From: Desulfuromonadales bacterium
GTDB lineage: Bacteria > Desulfobacterota > Desulfuromonadia > Desulfuromonadales > UBA2294
Length of the DNA stretch: 6,851 bases
Assembly (NCBI GenBank): GCA_030591795.1
Contig: JAUVAJ010000098.1
Coordinates: 1 to 6,851 of the forward strand
Direction of reading: 5' to 3'
The first letter of the stretch is position 1. Each line of letters starts with the position of its first letter. A program made the translations under genes and the position numbers. A model generated the notes under the pieces. That model ran no database searches, was not told the origin of the DNA, and worked only from the letters and a program-made list of their open reading frames with translations. Shown here piece after piece: positions 1 through 6,851 of this stretch.

Positions 1-745
1 CATGGCCGGGTCGCCCTGTCCGGAAGAGACGATGAAGCAGGTGATGGAGAAGATGTATTGCAAAGATATCACCATCGCCTATGGCCTGACCGAGGCTTCG
101 CCGGTGATTACCCAGACTCGTACGGACGATTCGCTCGCCCAGCGGGTCGGCACGGTTGGCACCGCTCTGCCGGAGATTGAGGTCAAGATAGTTGACCCTG
201 AAACTGGAGAAATATGCAGTTCGGATGAGGCTGGAGAGCTATGCTGTCGTGGCTACAATGTGATGAAGGGCTATTACAATCTTCCAGAGCAGACGGCAGA
301 AGCGATCGACAGTGATGGCTGGCTGCATTCAGGTGATCAGGCCGAGGTCGACGGTGATGGTTACTACCGGATCACCGGACGGATCAATGACATGATTATC
401 CGTGGTGGCGAAAATATCTACCCGCGTGAGATTGAGGAATTTATTTTTACCATTGACGGGGTATTGGATGCCCAGGTAGTCGGCATCCCGGATGCGAAGT
501 ACGGAGAAGTGGTCGGTGCTTTTGTTATTCGTAAAATTGGCGCCGATCTGAACGAAGAAGATGTGCAGGATTGTTGCCGCGAACAGATTGCCTCGTACAA
601 GCGACCTAAGCATGTCTTTTTTGTCGACGCCTTCCCGATGACCGCTAGCGGCAAAGTACAGAAATACAAGCTGCGTGAACTTGCAGAAAAAAAGCTTGGG
701 CTCAGTCCGGAGGGAGAAACAGATTCGAGCTGCATACGGAGTTGA
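1..745 (+). CDS. AMP-forming acyl-CoA synthetase, C-terminal part (5' end outside window)
   Basis: This is the 3' portion of an adenylate-forming acyl-CoA ligase, which activates a carboxylic acid with ATP and joins it to CoA. The frame is open to the left edge. The ATG at position 2 is internal, because family members are about 500-560 residues and this piece has 247. Numbering from that Met, the adenylation-site motif YGLTE is at 27-31, GWLHSGD at 106-112 carries the ribose-binding Asp, the hinge region [16 protein letters not shown] is at 126-141, and ASGKVQK at 215-221 holds the catalytic Lys (K218) of the mobile C-terminal domain. All C-terminal motifs are intact, so the enzyme is probably active. 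The acyl substrate (medium or long chain, or another acid) cannot be told from this part. The stop codon lies six bases before the next gene on the same strand, which suggests co-transcription. Confidence 0.93.
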   Translation, partial: MAGSPCPEETMKQVMEKMYCKDITIAYGLTEASPVITQTRTDDSLAQRVGTVGTALPEIEVKIVDPETGEICSSDEAGELCCRGYNVMKGYYNLPEQTAEAIDSDGWLHSGDQAEVDGDGYYRITGRINDMIIRGGENIYPREIEEFIFTIDGVLDAQVVGIPDAKYGEVVGAFVIRKIGADLNEEDVQDCCREQIASYKRPKHVFFVDAFPMTASGKVQKYKLRELAEKKLGLSPEGETDSSCIRS

Positions 746-751
746 TCTGTG

Positions 752-958
752 ATGGATGAAAAGGTCTGTTACTGCTTCGATTTGACCAAAGCCGACATAG
801 TTGCCGATTTGCGGCTGCATGACGGACATTCGACAATTGTTGATGGAATTCGCCAGGCAAAGCGGGCCGGAGAATGTCGTTGCGCAGAGCTGCATCCGGA
901 AGGCCGTTGATGCCTGCCTGACGTCTGCCGTGTTGTAGACGAAAACAAGATAGTTTAG
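752..958 (+). CDS. Small BFD-like [2Fe-2S] protein, probable selenoprotein with in-frame UGA (Sec53)
   Basis: Conventional translation gives 52 residues ending at TGA 908-910. It resembles the BFD-like [2Fe-2S] domain found in bacterioferritin-associated ferredoxin and at the C-terminus of CopZ-type metallochaperones: VCYCF at residues 5-9 (C6, C8), then GECRC at 40-44 (C42, C44), a CxC-x33-CxC arrangement. In CopZ-type relatives, as I recall them, the second pair is followed by a tail of the form NPxGRCCLGDVxxVV. Here the sequence reads HPEGR, then UGA, then CLPDVCRVV, so the UGA replaces the first Cys of the conserved CC pair and the tail resumes in frame until TAG at 956-958. A SECIS-like hairpin follows the UGA. 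I therefore call a 68-residue protein with selenocysteine at 53. The likely role is [2Fe-2S] or metal binding and electron transfer in the cytoplasm; the partner is unknown. A GGAG at 738-741 sits 7 nt before an alternative GTG start at 749 and 10 nt before this ATG. The conservative alternative is a plain 52-residue protein, 752-910. Confidence 0.75.
922..941 (+). promoter_or_regulatory. Candidate bacterial SECIS hairpin for UGA 908-910
   Basis: CGTCTGC (922-928) pairs with GTAGACG (935-941), giving seven base pairs including one G-U, and leaves a six-base loop CGTGTT (929-934). Bacterial SECIS elements lie in the coding region just after the UGA and usually have a G in the first two loop positions, about 16-37 nt from the UGA. 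Here G930 is the second loop base, is followed by U, and has 19 nt between it and the UGA. The geometry fits. The sequence alone does not prove SelB binding. Confidence 0.6.
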
Positions 959-998
959 CTTTTTACCGAAACATTCAAGGGCTCAAATCCCCCTCTAT

Positions 999-1014
999 CC
1001 CCTTTGCAAAGGGG
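999..1014. repeat. GC-rich palindrome CCCCTTTGCAAAGGGG (possible dispersed repeat or weak terminator)
   Basis: This is a perfect 16-bp palindrome (CCCCTTT/AAAGGGG around GC), set in a C-rich stretch starting at 989 and extended by G1015. It lies 40 bases after the end of the small Fe-S protein gene, in a convergent intergenic region. It could slow or stop transcription from either side, but there is no U tract directly after the stem, so it is not a standard intrinsic terminator. From memory it resembles the short AAATCCCCCT...AAAGGGGG repeats scattered through many bacterial genomes; copy number cannot be judged here. Confidence 0.55.
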
Positions 1015-1048
1015 GCGGTGTATCATATTTTCCCACATTGAAAATATC

Positions 1049-1214
1049 AGGAGGCTGTCGGACTATCCATGGTGTCCGGCTGCAAATCCGATTGTTTGGC
1101 CTATATTTCAGCTCCTTTTCGACCAATAGCTATGGCTATTACTCTCAAACGAGCCAAAATCTGGTCTCAAACTCCCAAATTTTCGCTTCGGCCCGTATAG
1201 TCCGACAGCCTCCT
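1049..1214. repeat. MITE-like imperfect palindrome with perfect 18-bp terminal inverted repeats
   Basis: The left end (1049-1066, AGGAGGCTGTCGGACTAT) is exactly inverted at the right end (1197-1214). A second perfect hairpin, AATAGC/GCTATT (1125-1130 with 1135-1140), lies almost at the centre. The arms between can be partly aligned with each other when one is reverse-complemented (shared AAAT, GTTTG, ATTT and GCTC blocks in the same order), so the whole element can fold into one long imperfect hairpin. No credible gene lies inside and no obvious target-site duplication flanks it. It resembles a MITE or a large structured intergenic repeat. It sits between two convergent genes, where insertions are tolerated. 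Confidence 0.7.
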
Positions 1215-1236
1215 AGACCGGATAGTCGCTAACGTG

Positions 1237-2214
1237 TCAGGCGATCAGTAATTCACGGGCCTTGTCGCGGTCGAGTGGGGCGACCGTCAGTCCCCAATTT
1301 TTTTCTCCCTGTTGTAACAGTACCGCGACTTCATTTTCGCCTGCACCTTTACCATAACTGGCGACCAGCGCAGCTGCGATTGCGATCTGGTCCGGTTGGG
1401 CATCACCACTGATCAACCCCTGGGGGCCAGAAAAGTTATCGGCACGCAGCATGATATTCTCTGGCAGTGCCAACTCATTAATCCGGTCGTTATCGGCCTG
1501 TTTGCGCCCGAGAATCAGCTTGGCTGTTGCAGATAGACGGAATTGTCGGCCGGCCTTGAGTAGCTCGGCCTCAACAACCGTCGCCTCCGGGTTGTGTTTA
1601 AACAGGTCGCGTAAACGATTAGAGAACAACTTTTCGGTCAGTAAACATCCGCCACCGGAAGATGGGTACTCTGTCAGCTCCCACTCTTTGGCCAGTGCTA
1701 TCTGTGGTTTGCGTGAACGGCCCTGAATATCGAGCAGTTGTTCGCGATCAACCAGACCATTCTCTTCCATGCTGGTGATTGGCAAGACTCGAGCACTCAT
1801 CGGGCGCAGGATGCGATCCGGGTAGCCGGAGTAATTGGCGACGGAGTTCAGTGCCCGGGCATTCTGGCTCATCGGTCGTTGGCCGAGGACTTCGCCGGAA
1901 AAAAGAAAATCGAAGCCGCCAGCGGCCATCTGCTCGCCGGCCAGACGAAACATCATCGCATGGCAATCGATACAAGGGTTCATGTTCTTACCGTAGCCAT
2001 AACGCGGCTTTTTAAGCATTTCCAAATGGATTTCACTGATATCCTGAACAATCAAAGGGATATCCATCTGCGCAGCAGCCTTACACGCCCGACCGGCGCC
2101 GAAAAATGGTGTGGCGAATGCGATGCCGGTAACTTCGATACCTTGGCGCTTGAGAGCTAATGCTGCCAGGCTGCTGTCGAGCCCACCGGATAGGAGGCCT
2201 AGTGCCTTACTCAT
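1237..2214 (-). CDS. PP-loop ATPase of tRNA-thiolation type with NFACT-R-like C-terminal domain
   Basis: This 325-residue cytoplasmic protein has the PP-loop nucleotide-binding motif SGGLDSS at 9-15, near the N-terminus, as in ThiI and MnmA, which adenylate a tRNA uridine for sulfur transfer. NPCIDC (C81, C84), SGEVLGQRPMSQ at 106-117 (similar to a ThiI signature) and SSGGGC (C190) supply possible catalytic or metal-binding cysteines. Residues about 262-320 (GPQGLISGDA, then AAALVASYGKG) resemble the NFACT-R (DUF814) RNA-binding domain. Family knowledge suggests tRNA thiouridine synthesis; the exact base modified is not known from sequence. It is not a standard MnmA, because the C-terminal domain differs. 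The ATG start is supported by GGAG seven bases upstream. It is divergent from pilT and convergent with the acyl-CoA synthetase operon, so it is probably transcribed alone. Confidence 0.82.
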   Translation of the reverse strand: MSKALGLLSGGLDSSLAALALKRQGIEVTGIAFATPFFGAGRACKAAAQMDIPLIVQDISEIHLEMLKKPRYGYGKNMNPCIDCHAMMFRLAGEQMAAGGFDFLFSGEVLGQRPMSQNARALNSVANYSGYPDRILRPMSARVLPITSMEENGLVDREQLLDIQGRSRKPQIALAKEWELTEYPSSGGGCLLTEKLFSNRLRDLFKHNPEATVVEAELLKAGRQFRLSATAKLILGRKQADNDRINELALPENIMLRADNFSGPQGLISGDAQPDQIAIAAALVASYGKGAGENEVAVLLQQGEKNWGLTVAPLDRDKARELLIA

Positions 2215-2265
2215 ACTGTTTCTCCGTGTGTCACGTTGTCGGTTGAAGGTGTGTCAGGGGAACGG

Positions 2266-2294
2266 AAAATAGCACGACTGCGATTTGAAGGCAA
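2266..2294 (-). promoter_or_regulatory. Candidate sigma-70-type promoter for the PP-loop gene
   Basis: On the minus strand TTGCCT (2294-2289) is followed, after exactly 17 bases, by TATTTT (2271-2266); each hexamer matches the consensus at four of six positions. The leader to the start codon at 2214 would be about 45 nt. Prediction by eye only. Confidence 0.35.
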
Positions 2295-2318
2295 GGGGGG
2301 AGAACGCCGGAAAAGCGG

Positions 2319-2348
2319 TTGAATGCCGGTTTCAGGCTATGTTAGTAT
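2319..2348 (+). promoter_or_regulatory. Candidate sigma-70-type promoter for pilT
   Basis: TTGAAT (2319-2324), an 18-base spacer and TAGTAT (2343-2348) give four of six matches in each box, with a leader of about 65 nt before the pilT ATG at 2419. I saw no clear -24/-12 sigma-54 site in this gap. Prediction by eye only. Confidence 0.35.
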
Positions 2349-2418
2349 CCACGGGTTGTTTACGGCCTGATTATTGCTGTTCTTACTGTTAGTTGATCTA
2401 CTTTTGTGAGGTTTATGC

Positions 2419-3504
2419 ATGGCCAAAATTAATCATCTGTTCAAAATGCTCAAGCAGCAGGGTGCCAGTGACCTACATATCTCCAGCGGCGCGCCGCCGA
2501 TGTTTCGCCTGCATGGTGAGATGGTGCCGCTCAATTTCCCCCCCTTGAGCCATGATCAGGCCAAGAGCCTGCTGTATGAAATCCTGTTCGATGAGCAGAA
2601 ACAAGATTTTGAAGAGAGCAACGACCTCGACTTTGCCTACGAACTGCCGGGCGTAGCCCGTTTTCGTGGCAATATGCTGATGACCCATCGTGGCATAGCG
2701 GCCGTATTCAGGATTATACCGAGCAAGGTGTTGTCGGCCGATGAGCTCAAACTGCCGCCGGGTGTCCGCAATATGACCCTGTTGAAAAAGGGTCTGGTCC
2801 TGGTCACCGGTCCGACCGGTAGCGGCAAGTCGACCACCCTGGCGGCGATGATCGACCTGATCAATAGTACCCGTAAAGAGCATATTCTGACTATCGAGGA
2901 TCCGCTTGAATTCATCCATCAAAACAAGAAATCGCTACTGAACCAGCGCCAGATCGGCACCCATTCCGAGTCATTTAACAGCGCTCTGCGCGCCGCCCTG
3001 CGTGAAGATCCCGATATTATTTTGGTCGGCGAGATGCGTGACCTGGAGACCATCTCCCTGGCGATAACCGCGGCTGAAACCGGTCATCTGGTCTTCGGTA
3101 CCTTGCACACCAACTCTGCTGCCAAGACTATCGACCGGATTATCGATGCTTTCCCCAAGGACGGCCAGGAGCAGATTCGAACCATGCTAGGCGAGTCTCT
3201 GCGTGGCGTCATCTGCCAGCAGTTGATGAAGACGGCCGACGGCAAAGGGCGGACCGCCGCCCTGGAGATTCTGGTCGGCAATGCGGCGATCAGCAATCTG
3301 ATCCGTGAAGGGAAAACTTTCCAGATTCCGTCGATCATGCAGACCGCCAAACGTGAAGGTATGCAGTTGATGGATCAGCACATCCTTGAGCAACTGCAGG
3401 CCAAAGTGATCGCTCCGGATGAAGCGTATCGTTGTTGTCAGGATAAGAAGGCGTTTGAACAGTTCCTACCGAAAAAGCCGGGGGCAGCTCCGCCGCAAGA
3501 GTAA
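2419..3504 (+). CDS. pilT: Type IV pilus retraction ATPase PilT
   Basis: This 361-residue hexameric motor ATPase is predicted to act at the cytoplasmic face of the type IV pilus machine and power pilus retraction, hence twitching motility, surface attachment or DNA uptake. The N-terminal PAS-like domain carries the usual GASDLHIS motif (15-22). The RecA-like domain has Walker A GPTGSGKST at 131-139, an Asp box TIEDPLEF at 158-165, Walker B ILVGEMRD with catalytic E205, and a His box TGHLVFGTLHT at 221-231. The C-terminal AIRNLIRE signature that marks PilT reads AISNLIRE at 290-297, followed by GKTFQIPS. Length and order are full-size. The ATG is supported by GAGG seven bases upstream. It appears monocistronic: it diverges from the PP-loop gene and is followed by a strong terminator. 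No other pilus gene is in the window. Deltaproteobacteria of this kind often have several PilT paralogs, so this one need not be the main retraction motor; PilU is the main alternative. Confidence 0.93.
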   Translation: MAKINHLFKMLKQQGASDLHISSGAPPMFRLHGEMVPLNFPPLSHDQAKSLLYEILFDEQKQDFEESNDLDFAYELPGVARFRGNMLMTHRGIAAVFRIIPSKVLSADELKLPPGVRNMTLLKKGLVLVTGPTGSGKSTTLAAMIDLINSTRKEHILTIEDPLEFIHQNKKSLLNQRQIGTHSESFNSALRAALREDPDIILVGEMRDLETISLAITAAETGHLVFGTLHTNSAAKTIDRIIDAFPKDGQEQIRTMLGESLRGVICQQLMKTADGKGRTAALEILVGNAAISNLIREGKTFQIPSIMQTAKREGMQLMDQHILEQLQAKVIAPDEAYRCCQDKKAFEQFLPKKPGAAPPQE

Positions 3505-3535
3505 ACAAACAGTCCTGATAGGGATATTGAATGGC

Positions 3536-3570
3536 AACGCCCGGATGATGATTTCATCCGGGCGTTTTTT
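3536..3570 (+). terminator. Rho-independent terminator after pilT
   Basis: A perfect 13-bp GC-rich stem (3536-3548 with 3554-3566), built around ACGCCCGGATGA and TCATCCGGGCGT, closes a five-base loop and runs straight into six Ts (3565-3570). It begins 31 bases after the pilT stop. The regulator gene converges from the other side with its stop at 3588. In that direction the stem has no U tract, so the terminator acts mainly on pilT. Confidence 0.93.
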
Positions 3571-3587
3571 GTGATTATCGGCTGCAG

Positions 3588-5303
<1,716 letters not shown>

Positions 5304-5319
5304 ATCATAACCTCTTCAG

Positions 5320-5370
5320 TTGCATTCAATTATATAGTTTATGCAATTAATATGCAAAGAATTCAATTAT
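5320..5370. repeat. Cluster of short repeats over the regulator promoter (possible operator)
   Basis: ATTCAATTAT occurs twice (5324-5333 and 5361-5370). CAATTA occurs three times (5327, 5344, 5364). TTGCAT at 5320-5325 is inverted as ATGCAA at 5341-5346 and again at 5352-5357, the last two 11 bp apart, about one helical turn. The cluster covers the predicted promoter and start point of the regulator gene, where an autoregulator or another DNA-binding protein could act. AT-rich DNA gives such matches easily. Confidence 0.35.
5329..5357 (-). promoter_or_regulatory. Candidate promoter of the sigma-54 activator gene
   Basis: On the minus strand a perfect -10 box TATAAT (5334-5329) lies 17 bases after TTGCAT (5357-5352), a -35 box that keeps only the TTG of the consensus. 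The leader to the ATG at 5303 would be about 20 nt and would contain the AGAGG ribosome site. A separate promoter would let the regulator be made independently of glcDF. Confidence 0.45.
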
Positions 5371-5440
5371 TTACTTAATTTACTTATTAATTAGTGAAAT
5401 CGGTGGTTTATCGACGTTTTAAAGTAAGGAGGCAGCTGTA

Positions 5441-5503
5441 GTGAAACAAAATGAATTGTCAAAACACGCAGTTGTTACGCAGATTAGTGACAAAATGTTT
5501 CAC
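5441..5503. repeat. Inverted repeat spanning the glcF stop codon
   Basis: GTGAAACA (5441-5448) is exactly inverted as TGTTTCAC (5496-5503). Inside it TTGTCA (5456-5461) is inverted as TGACAA (5488-5493), so the region can form a broken stem with a 26-base loop. It includes the glcF stop codon and the first bases after it. There is no U tract, so it is not a standard terminator; RNA 3'-end protection, weak termination or chance are all possible. Confidence 0.35.
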
Positions 5504-6768
5504 TTGTCCAGCTTGGGTAGCGCCGCAACCAACAGCTCAAGGATATGCATGGAGCGCTGCTGGCCTTCTGCGTGGTTGATGCTGTCCTGTAGTTGCATAA
5601 TACATCCGGGGCAATCGGTGGCAACAATTTCAGCACCGCTCGCCTTGATGTTTGTGGCTTTTTTGGCCCCGATTTTTTTACTCGTTTCGTAATGGTAGAC
5701 GGAGTAGGTGCCACCGAGGCCGCAGCAGGTTCCGGCTTCGGCCATTTCGACATAATCTACCTGTGGCAACGCTTTGAGTATTTGTCTCGGCTCCTTGGTT
5801 ATCCCTGCGGTGCGTAAATGGCAGGGGTCGTGATAGGTAACCTTGGTGCGATTTTCGGTTTTCGGTAAGGCGGCAAGTTTTTCGGGCAGGCCGTGACGGG
5901 CGAGGAAAACAAAAATATCCTCAGTTTTTGCAGCGATTTCCTGAAAGTCGTCGCCGAGATCGGCGTATATCTTTCCCAGACCAGCGTAGCAAGAGGCGCA
6001 GGCGGTAACAATGTGATCGACCTTGTGTCGGGTCAGCGCAATCAGGTTCTGGTCAGCCAACTGCTCGATGGTATCACCGGCTCCGGCACTAACGGCTGGC
6101 AGTCCACAGCAGCCTTGATCCTTCGGAATGATTACTGTGACGCCCATGAATTTGAGCACTTTGAGAAACGCTTCACCGATATCCGGATACATGAAATTGA
6201 TGCCGCAGCCGGTAAAAAAAGCGATGGTCGGCTGCCCCGGTTCACCTTGAATGATTTCAGGGTGGCGATCGCGGAACGGTTTGAATACGATTGGCGGTAC
6301 GGTCCGACCCTTCTCTAGGTAGGGGGCAGGGAAACGCAAACGTAGCCCGCTATTCTCCGGCAGCCTTTTGAACAGCAACGACGAAAAAAAGCCGCTGGTT
6401 CGGGCGAGCACGTGCATTATGCGCGGCCGTTTCAGGACACCGGTGAGAAGCTTGCCGAAACTTGAAAGACCCTGCTGTTCAGCGATCCGCAGCCGGGCAG
6501 CGGCGACGATCTCCTCGGTCGGCACCTTGTTCGGGCATTGAGCACAGCAACTGCCGCAGAGCAGACATTGGCTGAGGTCCTCAAGCACTTTGTCTTCCAG
6601 CGCCACCTCGCCATCGAGCACTGCTTGGGACAAGGCTATTTTACCACGGGCAACGCGACCCTCACGCCGTTCAGCATCGAACACCGGACAGTGTGCCCGA
6701 CAGGCGCCACATTTAACGCATTGCTCGATCTCTTCCCGGTAGTCTTCTAATTGTTTTAATTTTGCCAT
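5500..6768 (-). CDS. glcF: GlcF-type Fe-S oxidoreductase subunit (glycolate or D-lactate oxidation)
   Basis: This 422-residue protein carries two ferredoxin-type [4Fe-4S] motifs near the N-terminus (C17, C20, C23, C27 and C68, C71, C74, C78). Two CCG cysteine-rich domains follow, as in HdrB/HdrD: C188, CCG 220-222, C257, C260; and C316, CCG 348-350, C386, C389. This is the domain order and length of GlcF, the subunit that takes electrons from the FAD-linked GlcD during oxidation of 2-hydroxyacids. No signal peptide or clear membrane helix is seen, so it is probably cytoplasmic or membrane-associated. Its ATG begins four bases after the stop of the upstream glcD-like gene and has no good ribosome site of its own, which points to translational coupling. 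The substrate, glycolate or D-lactate, cannot be decided from this subunit. All ligand cysteines appear present. Confidence 0.88.
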   Translation of the reverse strand: MAKLKQLEDYREEIEQCVKCGACRAHCPVFDAERREGRVARGKIALSQAVLDGEVALEDKVLEDLSQCLLCGSCCAQCPNKVPTEEIVAAARLRIAEQQGLSSFGKLLTGVLKRPRIMHVLARTSGFFSSLLFKRLPENSGLRLRFPAPYLEKGRTVPPIVFKPFRDRHPEIIQGEPGQPTIAFFTGCGINFMYPDIGEAFLKVLKFMGVTVIIPKDQGCCGLPAVSAGAGDTIEQLADQNLIALTRHKVDHIVTACASCYAGLGKIYADLGDDFQEIAAKTEDIFVFLARHGLPEKLAALPKTENRTKVTYHDPCHLRTAGITKEPRQILKALPQVDYVEMAEAGTCCGLGGTYSVYHYETSKKIGAKKATNIKASGAEIVATDCPGCIMQLQDSINHAEGQQRSMHILELLVAALPKLDK

Positions 6769-6772
6769 TATT

Positions 6773-6851
6773 TTAGTTGTCCAGAAAGATCTTCCCCGGG
6801 TTGAGGATATTGTTCGGGTCTAGAGCCTTCTTGATCGTCTTCATGTAATCG
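6773..6851 (-). CDS. glcD: GlcD-like FAD-linked oxidase, last 25 residues (rest outside window)
   Basis: The minus strand is open from the right edge to TAA at 6775-6773. It encodes a tail containing KKALDPNNILNPGKIF, which matches the C-terminus of GlcD/D-lactate dehydrogenase-type FAD-linked oxidases, where ALDPxxxLNPGK is typical. The gene is immediately followed by glcF, the usual partner. Too little is visible to judge the substrate or the FAD-binding domain. Confidence 0.8.
   Translation of the reverse strand, partial: DYMKTIKKALDPNNILNPGKIFLDN

Noticed and set aside
329..895. Long minus-strand open frame opposite the acyl-CoA synthetase and the small Fe-S gene
   Set aside because: It lies antisense to two recognisable genes, has no family motif and no convincing ribosome site.
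1038..1232. 64-codon plus-strand frame across the MITE-like repeat
   Set aside because: It consists almost entirely of the palindromic element, has no Shine-Dalgarno site and shows no protein-like features.
1231..1239. Readthrough of the PP-loop gene TGA
   Set aside because: The frame meets another stop within eight codons and adds no family-like sequence.
1738..2160. 140-codon plus-strand frame inside the PP-loop gene
   Set aside because: It is antisense to a well-supported gene with intact motifs; the frame is a compositional shadow.
2215..2418. Sigma-54 (-24/-12) promoter for pilT
   Set aside because: The nearest candidate (TAGCAC near 2270-2275) lacks the TTGC element at the required spacing.
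5496..5502. Readthrough of the glcF TGA as selenocysteine
   Set aside because: GlcF is already full length with all cysteines present; the codons after the TGA give no conserved tail and no SECIS-like hairpin was seen.
5441..5692. 83-codon plus-strand frame starting at GTG with a strong ribosome site
   Set aside because: Most of it is antisense to the conserved C-terminus of glcF, and the product shows no recognisable domain. Kept only as a low-interest observation.

Overview
The window looks like chromosomal DNA of an anaerobic, metal- or sulfur-reducing deltaproteobacterium of the Desulfuromonadales type (Geobacter, Desulfuromonas, Pelobacter relatives). This assignment is inference. It rests on a Geobacter-style PilT, a GlcD/GlcF-type flavoprotein and Fe-S oxidoreductase pair, a sigma-54 activator with cysteine-rich PAS domains, and a small BFD-like iron-sulfur protein that appears to use selenocysteine. 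Base composition is mid-GC, dropping sharply to AT-rich in front of the regulator gene.

Layout. Positions 1-958 (+) hold the 3' part of an AMP-forming acyl-CoA synthetase, followed six bases later by a very small BFD-like [2Fe-2S] protein gene. That small gene seems to stop at a UGA at 908-910. Reading through the UGA restores the family's conserved tail, and a hairpin of the right geometry for a bacterial SECIS element lies just downstream. It is therefore annotated as a probable selenoprotein of 68 residues (752-958); this is the most interesting feature of the window. Positions 959-1236 form a convergent intergenic region with a GC-rich palindrome and a 166-bp MITE-like imperfect palindrome with perfect 18-bp ends. 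Positions 1237-2214 (-) encode a PP-loop ATPase of the tRNA-thiolation type with an NFACT-R-like tail. A 204-bp divergent promoter region separates it from pilT (2419-3504, +), which ends in a strong rho-independent terminator (3536-3570).

The right half is all on the minus strand, transcribed from high to low coordinates: the last 25 codons of a glcD-like FAD-linked oxidase (6773-6851), glcF (5500-6768), and after a 196-bp AT-rich gap a two-PAS sigma-54-dependent activator (3588-5303). GlcD and GlcF together should oxidise a 2-hydroxyacid such as glycolate or D-lactate and pass electrons through Fe-S clusters. The neighbouring activator may sense a related redox or metal signal through a duplicated cysteine motif in its PAS domains, but its targets cannot be read from this window. 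No tRNA, rRNA, CRISPR array, transposase or phage gene was seen.
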